Assembly: GCA_017535665.1 (NCBI GenBank)
Contig: JAFXTS010000029.1
Location: 1 to 64,000, forward strand
Reading direction: 5' to 3'
Source: Bacteroidales bacterium
Lineage (GTDB): Bacteria; Bacteroidota; Bacteroidia; Bacteroidales; WCHB1-69
DNA length: 64,000 nt
In this document: piece by piece, positions 54,688 through 64,000 of the stretch
How positions within the stretch are numbered: the stretch's first letter is position 1
Layout: each line of letters opens with the position of its first letter
Program-made: the position numbers and the translations under genes
The notes under the pieces: model-generated
Databases searched by the model: none
Seen by the model: the letters and a program-made list of their open reading frames with translations, nothing else
Told to the model about the DNA's origin: nothing

Positions 54688-57600
54688 TTATTCAGCAGCA
54701 CGAACGATTTTGCCCGTCCAAACCCCATCTTCATTATATAATGAGATGAGATAAAGTCCGCTTCGTAAATCATTGATGTTAAGCTGATATTCGCTGCTGC
54801 CTCCCGTGATGGTGCGGTGCTGAATCTGGCGACCGTTCATGTCGAACAGCACCAGCTGATAACCCTTGTCGGAGAAAGGCAAAGTGATGGTAACCTGCTG
54901 GGTGGCCGGCACGGGATAGACATTCAAGAGAGAGCGTTGTGCCTCTTCCACTGCCAGCGGAGCCATGTCGCCATTCATCGGGAAGTTGATGTAGTCGATG
55001 CGGACGGAGGAAGAACTACCGCCGTATGCTTCGCGCTTAAACACGAAACGAATATTATGGGTGCCAGCGGAAATCGGGAAGGCGGCACGGGTCCAGTTTT
55101 CGGTGGACGAAACCGTTTCCATCATATTATCGTCGATATAGAACGTAAATGCATCTGAGCCGAACCAACTGTTACCTGCCGTATATTTGCGGTAGTAGGA
55201 GATGGAATCGGGAGCGGCGGCGGTAACCGACAGACTCAGCGTACAACTGTTGCCTGAACTCATATTGCTCTTTGAAATAGCGCAGTAACTTCCCTCATAG
55301 GCACCATTGCCCACCGTCCAGGCCTGAGCGCTATTGGTCCAGTTGAATTTGGAGAAGTCGCCCGTTTCAAAATCTTCAACACATTCACCCACAAAGAGAT
55401 AAACCGTATCGGTATAGGAATATGCGCCCGCATACACATTGTGAAGGAAAGGCACGATAAACGGTTCGGGCACATTTTCGCCGACCTGAACCGTAAACTC
55501 TGAAACGGCATTTCCCATAGCATCGACATTACCAAGCGCAAGGTCTTCATTCACGATGGTCACTTGGTCGTAGAAGCAGGTCAGGTGCGAATAGACATCA
55601 GCAGCTGGGGCATGACCGGCATTGTTAGTGGTGATGCGGAGGGCGACCGTCTCGCCAGGATTGGTGGCATTATTTCCATTACCCTCCACCTCGGCGACAC
55701 TCACGCCACCTCCTGAAAGTCTGGGCGCTTTCAGCAAAAGGTTGAAATTACATTCGGTGGTAAGGTTATTGTTGAAAGTGGTGGTGATGGTGAAAGGCAC
55801 CAAGGTGTTGTCGGCGATGTCGTCGTGAATATAGACCGAGAAAGCGTTATTCAACAACTGCTGCTGTTCCATAGCCAGCGAAGCGAGGGTGGCGGTATTT
55901 TCCACGATGGTGACAGCGGATGAGGTGGTGGACAGCGTAGCAGTGATGTCGGAAGCGTCGGCGATACCGATATTCTGAAGGGTAGCATTGATACTCACCG
56001 TTGCATTGTAGTTAGGTTCATTGGCGGTGGCCAAATGCGGGTTGACGGTCACCACATAGGCATCGGTAGGCTCAACCACGTTAAGAGTTTGGAAATAAGG
56101 TTGATAGCCCTGTGCGGTGGCGGCCAACTCGTAACTATCTTGCGTATTGACCGGAGAGAAGGTGAGGTTGACCATTCCGGTAGCATCGGCCATTGTGGCG
56201 CCAATCACGCTGCCGTTTTGGGTAAGCGCAACGTAGGCATAGGGAACCGCCTGCAAGGTCAGCGACGAAACGTTGCTTACAATATCGCTGGCACAAGAGA
56301 CCGGCATCGGGTCGGGGTTGGTGAACCACGGCAGCAGCGTCGGATCGCCCATCAGGTGATAGATTTCCCAGTAGTACAGTTTGCTGTCGGAAGGAGAGGC
56401 CTCCACCGACAGGTTGCCGCTCATCAAGATAGAACCTGCGGTGACAGCCCAGTCGCTGAACTGCTCGCCATGAGTGTGGAACATACGGTCGTAGGCACCC
56501 AAGTTATTGGCGTCATAGGTGGGATTAGAAACGATGTTGGCACGATAACCCACTGACCAGTAGTAGTCTTCGCCCCAGTAAGTGCTGTTACTACCGCCAA
56601 TGTAACCCACAGCGCCTTTCTTTTCAGCACGCAGAAGAGCCTCACCGAAGCACTCATCATCATTAAATTGGTTGGACTGGCAGCAGTTGCCCACCATAAA
56701 ACCATACTTGTCGGCATTGTTCATGCTCGGGATGTGGTTGGTCTCGAATACCGGATCAGCCCAGCCGCTGGGGCTGCAATGTGCAGTGTAGTTGGCATAG
56801 CCGACACCAGCACCGATTTCTGCACGGATGGTAGCCGCCTGGCTGGAACTGTTGTACAAATGCACATACACATTAGAGTAGCCAAAAGCGTTGTTTACAT
56901 AGTTGTTCGCCAGATAATTGATCTGTCCGTTGGCATGGGTAGGACCGAAGTTGTCGTCGGTACCAGCCACCAGCACAGCATCGTCCAAGTACGACGGGTC
57001 TGGCATGGTGTACTGCTCATACTGGAGGGTCTTATCAAGGATGTTGGCCAGTTGGTTGGCATTCTGGGCCGAGAAACGTCCGTAGTAGCAGTCAGGAACA
57101 TTGTCGCCGTCAGTCCAGGTGAAATAGTAGAGGTCAGTGACATGCGACTCACCAGAAACATGGGTGGAGAAGGCGGGGATCTGCGCCACGTCGCCTACCA
57201 GCAGCACAAAAGAAGGTGCCGGATTGTCATCGGTCGCGTAGGTATATAATGACTTGATAAAGTTAGAAATGGAAGTGGTAGTAGTACCCACCTGCGGGTC
57301 ATCGGTATAGGCGACATCCACCACCAAACCCTGGCGCTGTTTCCAAGCAATGAAGCCGTCAAGCTGACCGCGGAACATGCTGTGAGCCACGATGAGCATC
57401 TTGACGGGACGCTCATAGACCTCCTCGCGGTTTTGCGGCTGCATCGGGTTGAGCACACGATGCTGGAGACCGCTGAAGAAGGCGTTGCCGTGCAGCGACT
57501 TCATCGCGTAGGTGGCCGGCAGGTCGGGGTTGTCGAACTCTACCGAAATCTCCACATCATCATACACACGGATGGTGCGGGTGACAGGGTTGTATTGAAT

Positions 57601-58095
57601 GGGAGAGAAATAGAGGGTGGCAATATTCATATTGCGCAAAATACCCGTCTTTTCAACCACTGCCAAATCGCGATGGTAAAACTCATCACGCTGGTATGTG
57701 GCGGCATCCTTTATCAAAGGCAACTCCCCTACCACCGACTTGGCGTAAGAGGGCTGAGCCGGGAAAAGGAGTTCGGTAACGCCCAATTCCTCAGCAGGAT
57801 AGTCGGTAAAATGCGAAGAAAGCACCTCGCAATGCACGCCGCTGCAAAGGGGAATCTCCAACAGCGATACCGCGACTGGCACCTGCGGCTGTCCCACTTC
57901 GGATGAAAGGGCAGCACCTTGCATAGAAAGACGGGAGAAGTTGCCAGCAGGGGTGGAAACATTCGTCACCTCCATCGGTGACGCTGTGCAATGCACCCGC
58001 ACTCGGTTGGAAGAGTTTTCCTGAACATTAAAAATCTGTGCATTTAAAACAATGACAGACAACAAGATAAAAGATGTCAGAAGGATTCTTTTCAT
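54688..58095 (-). CDS. Gingipain-like C25 cysteine peptidase with type IX sorting domain
   Basis: A 1135-residue secreted protein. Signal peptide MKRILLTSFILLSVIVLNAQ; an N-terminal prodomain to about 225; the C25 caspase-like domain follows with catalytic H439 (YTAHCSPSGW) and C472 (GNCCQSNQF), 33 residues apart as in gingipains. Ig-like and CARDB-like beta domains (about 600-880) and a jelly-roll segment (about 890-1040) follow. The C-terminal 75 residues (LLNVYPVPATQQVTITLPFS to GLYLISLYNEDG) are a type A T9SS sorting domain. Surface or extracellular protease. Confidence 0.92.
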   Translation of the reverse strand: MKRILLTSFILLSVIVLNAQIFNVQENSSNRVRVHCTASPMEVTNVSTPAGNFSRLSMQGAALSSEVGQPQVPVAVSLLEIPLCSGVHCEVLSSHFTDYPAEELGVTELLFPAQPSYAKSVVGELPLIKDAATYQRDEFYHRDLAVVEKTGILRNMNIATLYFSPIQYNPVTRTIRVYDDVEISVEFDNPDLPATYAMKSLHGNAFFSGLQHRVLNPMQPQNREEVYERPVKMLIVAHSMFRGQLDGFIAWKQRQGLVVDVAYTDDPQVGTTTTSISNFIKSLYTYATDDNPAPSFVLLVGDVAQIPAFSTHVSGESHVTDLYYFTWTDGDNVPDCYYGRFSAQNANQLANILDKTLQYEQYTMPDPSYLDDAVLVAGTDDNFGPTHANGQINYLANNYVNNAFGYSNVYVHLYNSSSQAATIRAEIGAGVGYANYTAHCSPSGWADPVFETNHIPSMNNADKYGFMVGNCCQSNQFNDDECFGEALLRAEKKGAVGYIGGSNSTYWGEDYYWSVGYRANIVSNPTYDANNLGAYDRMFHTHGEQFSDWAVTAGSILMSGNLSVEASPSDSKLYYWEIYHLMGDPTLLPWFTNPDPMPVSCASDIVSNVSSLTLQAVPYAYVALTQNGSVIGATMADATGMVNLTFSPVNTQDSYELAATAQGYQPYFQTLNVVEPTDAYVVTVNPHLATANEPNYNATVSINATLQNIGIADASDITATLSTTSSAVTIVENTATLASLAMEQQQLLNNAFSVYIHDDIADNTLVPFTITTTFNNNLTTECNFNLLLKAPRLSGGGVSVAEVEGNGNNATNPGETVALRITTNNAGHAPAADVYSHLTCFYDQVTIVNEDLALGNVDAMGNAVSEFTVQVGENVPEPFIVPFLHNVYAGAYSYTDTVYLFVGECVEDFETGDFSKFNWTNSAQAWTVGNGAYEGSYCAISKSNMSSGNSCTLSLSVTAAAPDSISYYRKYTAGNSWFGSDAFTFYIDDNMMETVSSTENWTRAAFPISAGTHNIRFVFKREAYGGSSSSVRIDYINFPMNGDMAPLAVEEAQRSLLNVYPVPATQQVTITLPFSDKGYQLVLFDMNGRQIQHRTITGGSSEYQLNINDLRSGLYLISLYNEDGVWTGKIVRAAE

Positions 58096-58144
58096 ATAAT
58101 ATGGATTTAATTGATAAATTCTATGCCAAAATAATTTGGGCTGA

Positions 58145-58152
58145 CAAAATTA
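58145..58152 (-). promoter_or_regulatory. TAnnTTTG promoter element for the C25 peptidase
   Basis: TAATTTTG read leftward, 50 bp before the ATG; the -33 half is weak. Confidence 0.5.
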
Positions 58153-58181
58153 CAAAAAAAATCCAAAACCAGAAAAGAAAC

Positions 58182-60239
58182 TTATCGTTTTCTCAGACAA
58201 CGAACACTGAACCCCATATTCTTGATACTGAGATCGGCTTCCAAATTCCCACAAATATAAGGCACATAAACTGATATGGCACTGATAGGCGAATCCCCAT
58301 CGTTCACTGTCCAAAAGTTGGTGTAAAGCATCAGATCTTTATACTGCCCATAAACGGCATCGTATCGTCCTGCTCCGCGTGCATTGAAGCCCGAGTTGGG
58401 GGATGTGCCTTCATATCCTGACATCCAGTACAACGAGCTTGCCGACTTGATTTGTTCGGAAGTGCCGCCAGCCGCCTCTAACATGATCAGATATTCCTCC
58501 ATGGTGGGCAATGCCCAACCCTCCGGACATATTCCCTGTACGTATGGACCAAAGTACCCCATCGAGTCGGCCGGCACGGCACTATTGTCACCCTCAGGTA
58601 CGCGGACTGCGGAGTACCAGCTATACATCTTCCCATAAATATTCTCCAAAGAATCCAAATTATTGTAATAGGAATAATTGGCGACAGGGGTTCCATCCGC
58701 ATAGTGGGTGCTCCGCGCATTCTCTCCCGTCCAGCACTGGCATCCAATGCGCACCGACGAATAGCGGTAGCCATCATAATCGCTGACCGAATCGGAGGGG
58801 GTGCCGCAAGGCGGATACACCACATTCACATGCTGCATACAATCCAAGGACAATCCGCACTCATCCTCCACCGTCCAGGTTATGTCGGTGTTGCCGACCT
58901 CAAAAAGATAACCCGACGGGGCATCGTTGGTAATCGTATAGGCTACGCCATCCAGAGCAGGAGGATAGTCGAAAACCGGATTGCCGATATTCAACAGCGT
59001 GTCGCAGTCCCCGTAGGCCAGCACCACATCAAGGTCGGTCGGACAGGTAAAGGTCGCCAACGAGGGAAGCGGCGGTATCACATATAAATCCAACGAAACC
59101 AAGCTGTCGAAGCCCTGTGCGGTCGTTAAGTGAATCTGATAATTTCCGGAGACAGTACCTGCTTGAAAAACAGTATCGGCGATTGCATACGGGAAAGCAT
59201 TGGAGCAGACGGTATCCTTAATTTCAACAACAATCGCCTCATTCACCTTGAGCTTCAACGTAATCACACTGTCGCAGCCATGAACCGATTGTAGTGTAAC
59301 CCGATAGGTATAGGGTTCCGCCTGAGGGGTGGAAATATCCAGTCCCGTAAAAATCGGATTGACCTGCGAAGTATAGGGAAGTGCAGATGCGGTCACGGTC
59401 TCATAACAAGTGTCCTTGTCATACGGTTCATATACCCAAGCCGAGCTGGTGACATTCAGGGTGTCGCTGTTGAAAATCACATAGGCATCATACGAGGTGG
59501 TCTCATCGGGGCTCACCGTCATGCTGGCGCTTTTAGGGTTGTCGAGCCAGTAGGCGTACGCGTCTGTGCCAAAGTCGCGCACCGCACGGATGCGCACTTT
59601 TGTACGAGTAGGGTTGGAATGGTCGATGGGGTTTCGGGGGTCGTAGAAATACTGGCTTCCCCTGACAACGAGGAAGTTGTTGCCCGTTCGTGTGGAGGTC
59701 CAGTAGTCATGACCGTCAGAACCATTATACGCATACATCCATCGCATACCGTCCGCATCCCCGCCCGCAGCAATGATGGAGCTTTCAATAAAAGGAATCA
59801 GTCCGAAGATGTGTCGGAACTGGATGGCGTCCGGAATGTACCAACCATTGTAGAAATCCACGGCCTCGGCAGCGGGTGAATGGCCTGATTCCAGCAAAAT
59901 ACGGGTGTTTTTCTTCCCCTCGTACGACCATTCTGAAATGCCGTATCGCGCCACAAACTCATACGCATGGTTTTCTATTTCGGATGGAATGGTGGCACCT
60001 TCATCCAACAGAAAATAAGACTTGTTGTTGCTATTGCTCACCCAGCCAATATCATTCAATGCAACCGCCCAACCCTCCACCGGATTGTCGGGGTTGACAT
60101 AGCAGATCACGCCTTTCGAACCGTCGGGGAACTCATACACATCACCAATTTGATATATCTGTGCCAACGCCAGAAATGGGGAAGCAGTCACAACGGCCAG
60201 TATTACCCATATCTGGAAAAATTTTTTCAATGAATTCAT
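58182..60239 (-). CDS. Secreted protein with C-terminal FISUMP domain
   Basis: About 685 residues from the ATG at 60239 (signal MNSLKKFFQIWVILAVVTASPFLALAQ); a start at 60257 is possible. Residues 25-230 form a DUF1566-like lectin-type domain (FYNGWYIPDAIQFRHIFGLI). A beta-rich middle has YRVTLQSVHGCDSVITLKL and an HYR-like unit with cysteine pairs. The C-terminal FISUMP domain has RIGCQCWTGENARSTHYADG, QGICPEGWALPTMEEYLIML and MGFSVRCLRKR. No T9SS sorting domain. It follows the next protein by 35 bp in one operon. Confidence 0.82.
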   Translation of the reverse strand: MNSLKKFFQIWVILAVVTASPFLALAQIYQIGDVYEFPDGSKGVICYVNPDNPVEGWAVALNDIGWVSNSNNKSYFLLDEGATIPSEIENHAYEFVARYGISEWSYEGKKNTRILLESGHSPAAEAVDFYNGWYIPDAIQFRHIFGLIPFIESSIIAAGGDADGMRWMYAYNGSDGHDYWTSTRTGNNFLVVRGSQYFYDPRNPIDHSNPTRTKVRIRAVRDFGTDAYAYWLDNPKSASMTVSPDETTSYDAYVIFNSDTLNVTSSAWVYEPYDKDTCYETVTASALPYTSQVNPIFTGLDISTPQAEPYTYRVTLQSVHGCDSVITLKLKVNEAIVVEIKDTVCSNAFPYAIADTVFQAGTVSGNYQIHLTTAQGFDSLVSLDLYVIPPLPSLATFTCPTDLDVVLAYGDCDTLLNIGNPVFDYPPALDGVAYTITNDAPSGYLFEVGNTDITWTVEDECGLSLDCMQHVNVVYPPCGTPSDSVSDYDGYRYSSVRIGCQCWTGENARSTHYADGTPVANYSYYNNLDSLENIYGKMYSWYSAVRVPEGDNSAVPADSMGYFGPYVQGICPEGWALPTMEEYLIMLEAAGGTSEQIKSASSLYWMSGYEGTSPNSGFNARGAGRYDAVYGQYKDLMLYTNFWTVNDGDSPISAISVYVPYICGNLEADLSIKNMGFSVRCLRKR

Positions 60240-60274
60240 TGCCTTATTCTTTCTCATATATCATGCAATACTGA

Positions 60275-63200
60275 TTAAAAATCGATGGAAGGACGCACAT
60301 GGTGCAAATCTTGTTTGTTATTGGGAGAAAAATGCCCCGAGTAGTCCAGATGCCAACACGTATTGTCATCTCTTTCGGAAGAGGAGAGGTAGTAATAGGT
60401 CAATGTGCTCAAGGTAGTGGCGCCGTATGCACCCAAGCGGCTTAAGGACTTATTCACCTGCGCCCGATTGCCAAACACAAGGTTCAACTCGCCCATGGCT
60501 GGCAAGTACCACCCTCTGGCTTCCGACGGCTCAACATTCTGTATCACAGGGTCATAGTAGAAACAGAAGTATGCTGCCGGAGCATTCTCCGCAAAGTTCT
60601 CCCCTTCTGCCATCTCAGCATACTGCTTGATTGCCAGCGTATTGCCGATGCCATCCAAATCAAACAAAGCATCTCTTTGATACGGCAGTCTCTGCTTGCC
60701 GTGTATCGACCTATAGACAAAGTCGCTCGGGTTGGTGGAGGTTCCTTTTCTGGCCCATTTCACGGTGGTGGGGGCATCCACCAAGGCCACGGCCTTGCCA
60801 TGTTGCCCCGTATAGTCAACGTAATATACCACTCCGATGGGAACTTTGTCGGAGCGGAGGAACGAGTCAACCCGTATCACTGAGCCATCGCTGCACAGCA
60901 CATCGCCGGGGGCCATCACGGCAGGGATTTCATTCTCTTGCCAGGTGAGTTTGGGTGTGGTCACCATTACGCCCATCGTGGTCGTTTCGCCACGGCAGAT
61001 TTCATTGTCTGTCGTGTCAATAATCAGGATGATCAGGTTGATAATATCCAGACTATCACAGCCATTGACGGTGTGGATGATCTCAGAATAACGGCCGGTA
61101 GTGTCGTAGGCGTGCCCCTTCCATATATAGGGATTGCCATTCAATTCAAAATTAGAAGTCACCACCGTGGTATCATGGTGTGGCGGCGAATTCACGGTCA
61201 GAATGAAGGTCACGACAGAGTCGCAACCATTGGCTGCAGCACCCACAAAATTATGGTTAAAGATGTGTGTTCCAGCTTTCTTAACGGCCTCATCGAGCTC
61301 GCTTTGAGAGACCACATCGGGAGTGATGTGGTAGAGGTCGTCATAAGGCAGAGAATGACTTTGGCAGACTTCATCGTAAAGCGTAACATGGTTCTTCTCA
61401 TACACATCAGCGATAGCGATGCCCGGTTCGTGCTGAACGATGGCACTCCAACCAGCTCCAGCACTCATACCCGATGTAAAATAGAGCGAAAGCTCATTTC
61501 CATTGGAGGTAATAAGATCGGGAATGGCACTATGCATAGAAAAGACATTCAACATGGAATCCGGATCAAGCTCGTGCCCAGAAAAGACGTATAGATGGGC
61601 CGTGGTGGAGAGGTTGAGTTCCTCAAAAAGAATAGTGATGGGCTTCCCGTCTGTGCTGGTGAATGTATGGAAGATGTCTTCACGCGGAGCGAAATTCCCC
61701 AGCTCGCCGCCGGAATCATATACACGGTACACCTCATTACAACCCACAACAGTAGTGCCATCCGAAAGGTTCATCGTCATGTTGGCCAAGCCGTTGATTC
61801 TGGGACAGTAACCCTCTTTGATGACGCTGGTATAGAGAATGGTTCTCTGGCGGATTTCTGATGTATCGATCACTGACCATCCGGCATCGGTGATGACCTC
61901 TGACTTCAACAATTGGGTGAGATTGTAATCGCCATACCAATTGAGGGTGTAGGGAGGTTCCACGGTGGAGCGCGCCCACAATTGGGCATCGTACTCATAG
62001 CAGACCGTATCGTAGCGAGTCAGCAGCTGGCACCCCTCCACCATATTGGTGAGCACATTCACATACACGGTATCTCCGGGATCGGCTGAGGTATAGTCGC
62101 AACCGCCGGATTCGGCAATATGAGAAGGATAGATCTTCGCTGGCGTGGTGGTGGAGTATGTATCCGTAATGGGCACTCCTGCCTCTCCGCTGTAGGTGCG
62201 CGTCTCAACACCTGTCCCATTCTCAAAAGTCATAACCATCTGTATTTCACCACTATGCGCTTCGTTGTCGGGAGTAAAAGTAACCTCAACGTCGCTTCCT
62301 GCGCAGAAAGTGCCGCCACCCGAAGTGGTGACCCATGGGGCACGGGTGACACTCAGATAAATGCTATCAAAAATATGATCTTGACAGCCCGTTTGCGTAA
62401 TATCCACCTTATACCAGCCATCAGAAGCGCCATGAGCGATGAAGATGTTGGGATCAGGCGAAGTGGAATGAAAACCGTCGGGGCCCACCCATTCGTAATT
62501 GAAGATATTGGCTACTTGCAAGGCATGAACCTGAACGGTGGAGCCCTCACAGGTGGTGGTGACCCTCAGCCCTCCGTCAAACCAGGTCTTTTGCAGGTCA
62601 GCCAGCGTGTAGGGATAGAAATTCACATGGAAGAATGCGCCACAAGCATCGGTAATCAGACAAGAATAGGAATGACCGGATACCATGGGAACGCTGGGAA
62701 AACGGCCGTCGGAGTTCGTACCCAAGAGGGTCCCCTGCCGATCGGCCTCGCTATACAAAGAATAGGTATATGGCAATGTCCCGTTAGTACCTTTCACATA
62801 GACACTACCTATGGTGGAATTGGAGTCACACAAATAGGCGACGAGATATTCGAACTGCACCGTACCACCTGCATACTGTATCGTATCGAACAGCTCAGTC
62901 GGCTCACATAACGAGGACTCGTTTTCCGGGAATATGCGCACCACATATACACCCGGTACGGCGATGCGGATAGGTTCTCCCAAGTGGTATTCACGAATGT
63001 CATAACCGCCCACAGGGCCTTCCACCACCTGAAACCTTGGATTCAATACGGTGGAGACGGGCGCGATATCCAAGCCAGTTGAGGGCGATGTATTGTGGCT
63101 GACACGAGCGAATGCTCCCTGCGTATAAGTAATCAGCTGGTCGGTACAAGCCTGTTCCACAGTATATTCTGGCATTTCCGACAATTCCACACTATACACA

Positions 63201-64000
63201 TCGGCAAAGGAGACATTCCTACGCAGGTTGAATGAGTCGCACGGGGTGATAATCTCGAACTGATAAGGACCTGAAGGGAGGCAGTAATCCTGAATGGTCA
63301 GTGCGTGTCCGGAGGGGTCGCCCACAACGATGAGCGTGTTCCCGAAATGGCTTTTCACCACCTGCCAATCTTGAGATGTGGCATCGTATGTGGCCACAAA
63401 ATTGTAGCGATTGTTATATGGACTTTCTACCAAACGGACCACCGTCCCGTCTGCATTCGCACCAGTGCTGTTGCTTTCGTTCACCCGAATGGTGCGGAGT
63501 ACCGAACAACAATGGTCATTGCCATCCGCATGGAAATTCCAGGAGGGCTGTGTGGTGCTGACGTTCACGTCGTAGGTCAGCACATCCGTCCGGTCAAACA
63601 GCACGCATCCATGACCATCCACCAACTTCCGCTCAACACTATGTGAAAAGGGCGGTTGTTCCGAATAGTAAGCTGTCATATCCGACAATTTGAGTCGGCT
63701 GGCGTCATCGATTTTAGCAACCGTGTCTTTTTTAATAATATTGTCGGTAAGCGGGTCTATATATATCCACGTGAGCGGATGTGTATAATGGTATCTGTAA
63801 ACCGCATGGTCTTCCGCATTATTAACGTACGAAGGCTGATAAGAGCTATAGCGAATGGTGTGCTCATCGGTATGGGTATGAACACTTCTGTCGCACTCAT
63901 CAGCGCTTACAACAGAGTCCGTTCTTTCAGTGTGATTGGTCCTGAAGGAAGCCGCATCTGGAAGGTGGTAAGACCATGCGCGGCTCACCATGGTATCGAT
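60275..64000 (-). CDS. Large secreted surface protein (partial, N-terminus outside window)
   Basis: At least 1241 residues; the frame is open to the right edge. Repeated beta modules with C-x-S-x and GCDSVVTF-type motifs (CDSVVTFILTVNS, GCDSLDIINL) recall gliding/SprB-like and cell-surface repeats. A CUB-like unit lies before them (FHTFTSTDGKPITILFEELN to GWSAIV). The C-terminal 230 residues are a DUF1566-like domain (ARGWYLPAMGELNLVFGNR, TLTYYYLSSSERDD). No T9SS domain at the end. Likely exported and surface-exposed; function unknown. Confidence 0.78.
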   Translation of the reverse strand: MDTMVSRAWSYHLPDAASFRTNHTERTDSVVSADECDRSVHTHTDEHTIRYSSYQPSYVNNAEDHAVYRYHYTHPLTWIYIDPLTDNIIKKDTVAKIDDASRLKLSDMTAYYSEQPPFSHSVERKLVDGHGCVLFDRTDVLTYDVNVSTTQPSWNFHADGNDHCCSVLRTIRVNESNSTGANADGTVVRLVESPYNNRYNFVATYDATSQDWQVVKSHFGNTLIVVGDPSGHALTIQDYCLPSGPYQFEIITPCDSFNLRRNVSFADVYSVELSEMPEYTVEQACTDQLITYTQGAFARVSHNTSPSTGLDIAPVSTVLNPRFQVVEGPVGGYDIREYHLGEPIRIAVPGVYVVRIFPENESSLCEPTELFDTIQYAGGTVQFEYLVAYLCDSNSTIGSVYVKGTNGTLPYTYSLYSEADRQGTLLGTNSDGRFPSVPMVSGHSYSCLITDACGAFFHVNFYPYTLADLQKTWFDGGLRVTTTCEGSTVQVHALQVANIFNYEWVGPDGFHSTSPDPNIFIAHGASDGWYKVDITQTGCQDHIFDSIYLSVTRAPWVTTSGGGTFCAGSDVEVTFTPDNEAHSGEIQMVMTFENGTGVETRTYSGEAGVPITDTYSTTTPAKIYPSHIAESGGCDYTSADPGDTVYVNVLTNMVEGCQLLTRYDTVCYEYDAQLWARSTVEPPYTLNWYGDYNLTQLLKSEVITDAGWSVIDTSEIRQRTILYTSVIKEGYCPRINGLANMTMNLSDGTTVVGCNEVYRVYDSGGELGNFAPREDIFHTFTSTDGKPITILFEELNLSTTAHLYVFSGHELDPDSMLNVFSMHSAIPDLITSNGNELSLYFTSGMSAGAGWSAIVQHEPGIAIADVYEKNHVTLYDEVCQSHSLPYDDLYHITPDVVSQSELDEAVKKAGTHIFNHNFVGAAANGCDSVVTFILTVNSPPHHDTTVVTSNFELNGNPYIWKGHAYDTTGRYSEIIHTVNGCDSLDIINLIILIIDTTDNEICRGETTTMGVMVTTPKLTWQENEIPAVMAPGDVLCSDGSVIRVDSFLRSDKVPIGVVYYVDYTGQHGKAVALVDAPTTVKWARKGTSTNPSDFVYRSIHGKQRLPYQRDALFDLDGIGNTLAIKQYAEMAEGENFAENAPAAYFCFYYDPVIQNVEPSEARGWYLPAMGELNLVFGNRAQVNKSLSRLGAYGATTLSTLTYYYLSSSERDDNTCWHLDYSGHFSPNNKQDLHHVRPSIDF

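Overview
The window looks like a chromosomal segment of an anaerobic Bacteroidales bacterium (Bacteroidota), probably from a gut, rumen or digester community. Evidence: many genes are preceded by the Bacteroidota -7 promoter element TAnnTTTG; there are type IX secretion style C-terminal domains and FISUMP surface domains, a C25 gingipain-like peptidase, a Na+-NQR pair and a pyruvate:ferredoxin oxidoreductase. Most of the window is GC-rich core sequence. An AT-richer accessory block lies at about 345-8350.

Region 1-3957: the 3' end of nifJ is followed by a KilA-N gene, a long foldable intergenic sequence and a HinfI-like restriction-modification pair (expected target GANTC). After these comes a second, about 10 percent diverged copy of the last 216 bp of nifJ. 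The module therefore sits between two nifJ tails, each with its own terminator, and leaves nifJ intact.

Region 3958-10604: a solo HNH endonuclease with three repeats, an 800-bp stretch with no credible gene, a leftward TIR-domain/STAND-like/TPR protein with a small helicase-associated-domain protein (a defence candidate), a WbuC-type cupin, a DUF4143 ATPase and a decayed fragment.

Region 10605-31825: mostly housekeeping. It holds a steroid 5-alpha-reductase-like membrane protein, a GT2 glycosyltransferase, groES-groEL, cutC, a CobW GTPase with a His-rich loop, a two-domain transglutaminase-like secreted protein, a YigZ protein, a solitary D12 adenine methylase, an esterase-LysM protein, two small cysteine-rich lipoproteins, meaB, serS, a TPR protein, a MATE transporter, a VanX-like dipeptidase, an RluB-type pseudouridine synthase with an Arg-rich tail, and infC-rpmI-rplT. 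infC appears to start at a non-canonical AUC codon.

Region 31826-50016: an outer-membrane barrel, GmhB and an LpxL-like acyltransferase, a periplasmic binding-fold protein, gapdh, an alkyladenine glycosylase, atpD-atpC, pcm, a DUF4476 protein, ribE, a short UvrA paralogue, a lipoprotein, nqrB and nqrA without nqrCDEF, a phosphopantetheinyl transferase, ksgA and rpsA.

Region 50017-64000: a GC-rich non-coding repeat cluster, a broken FISUMP gene, a short-chain fatty acid transporter, a small membrane protein, a 2-hydroxyacid dehydrogenase, a gingipain-like C25 peptidase with a type IX sorting domain, and two large secreted surface proteins, the last running off the window. I saw no rRNA, tRNA, CRISPR array or recognisable transposase.
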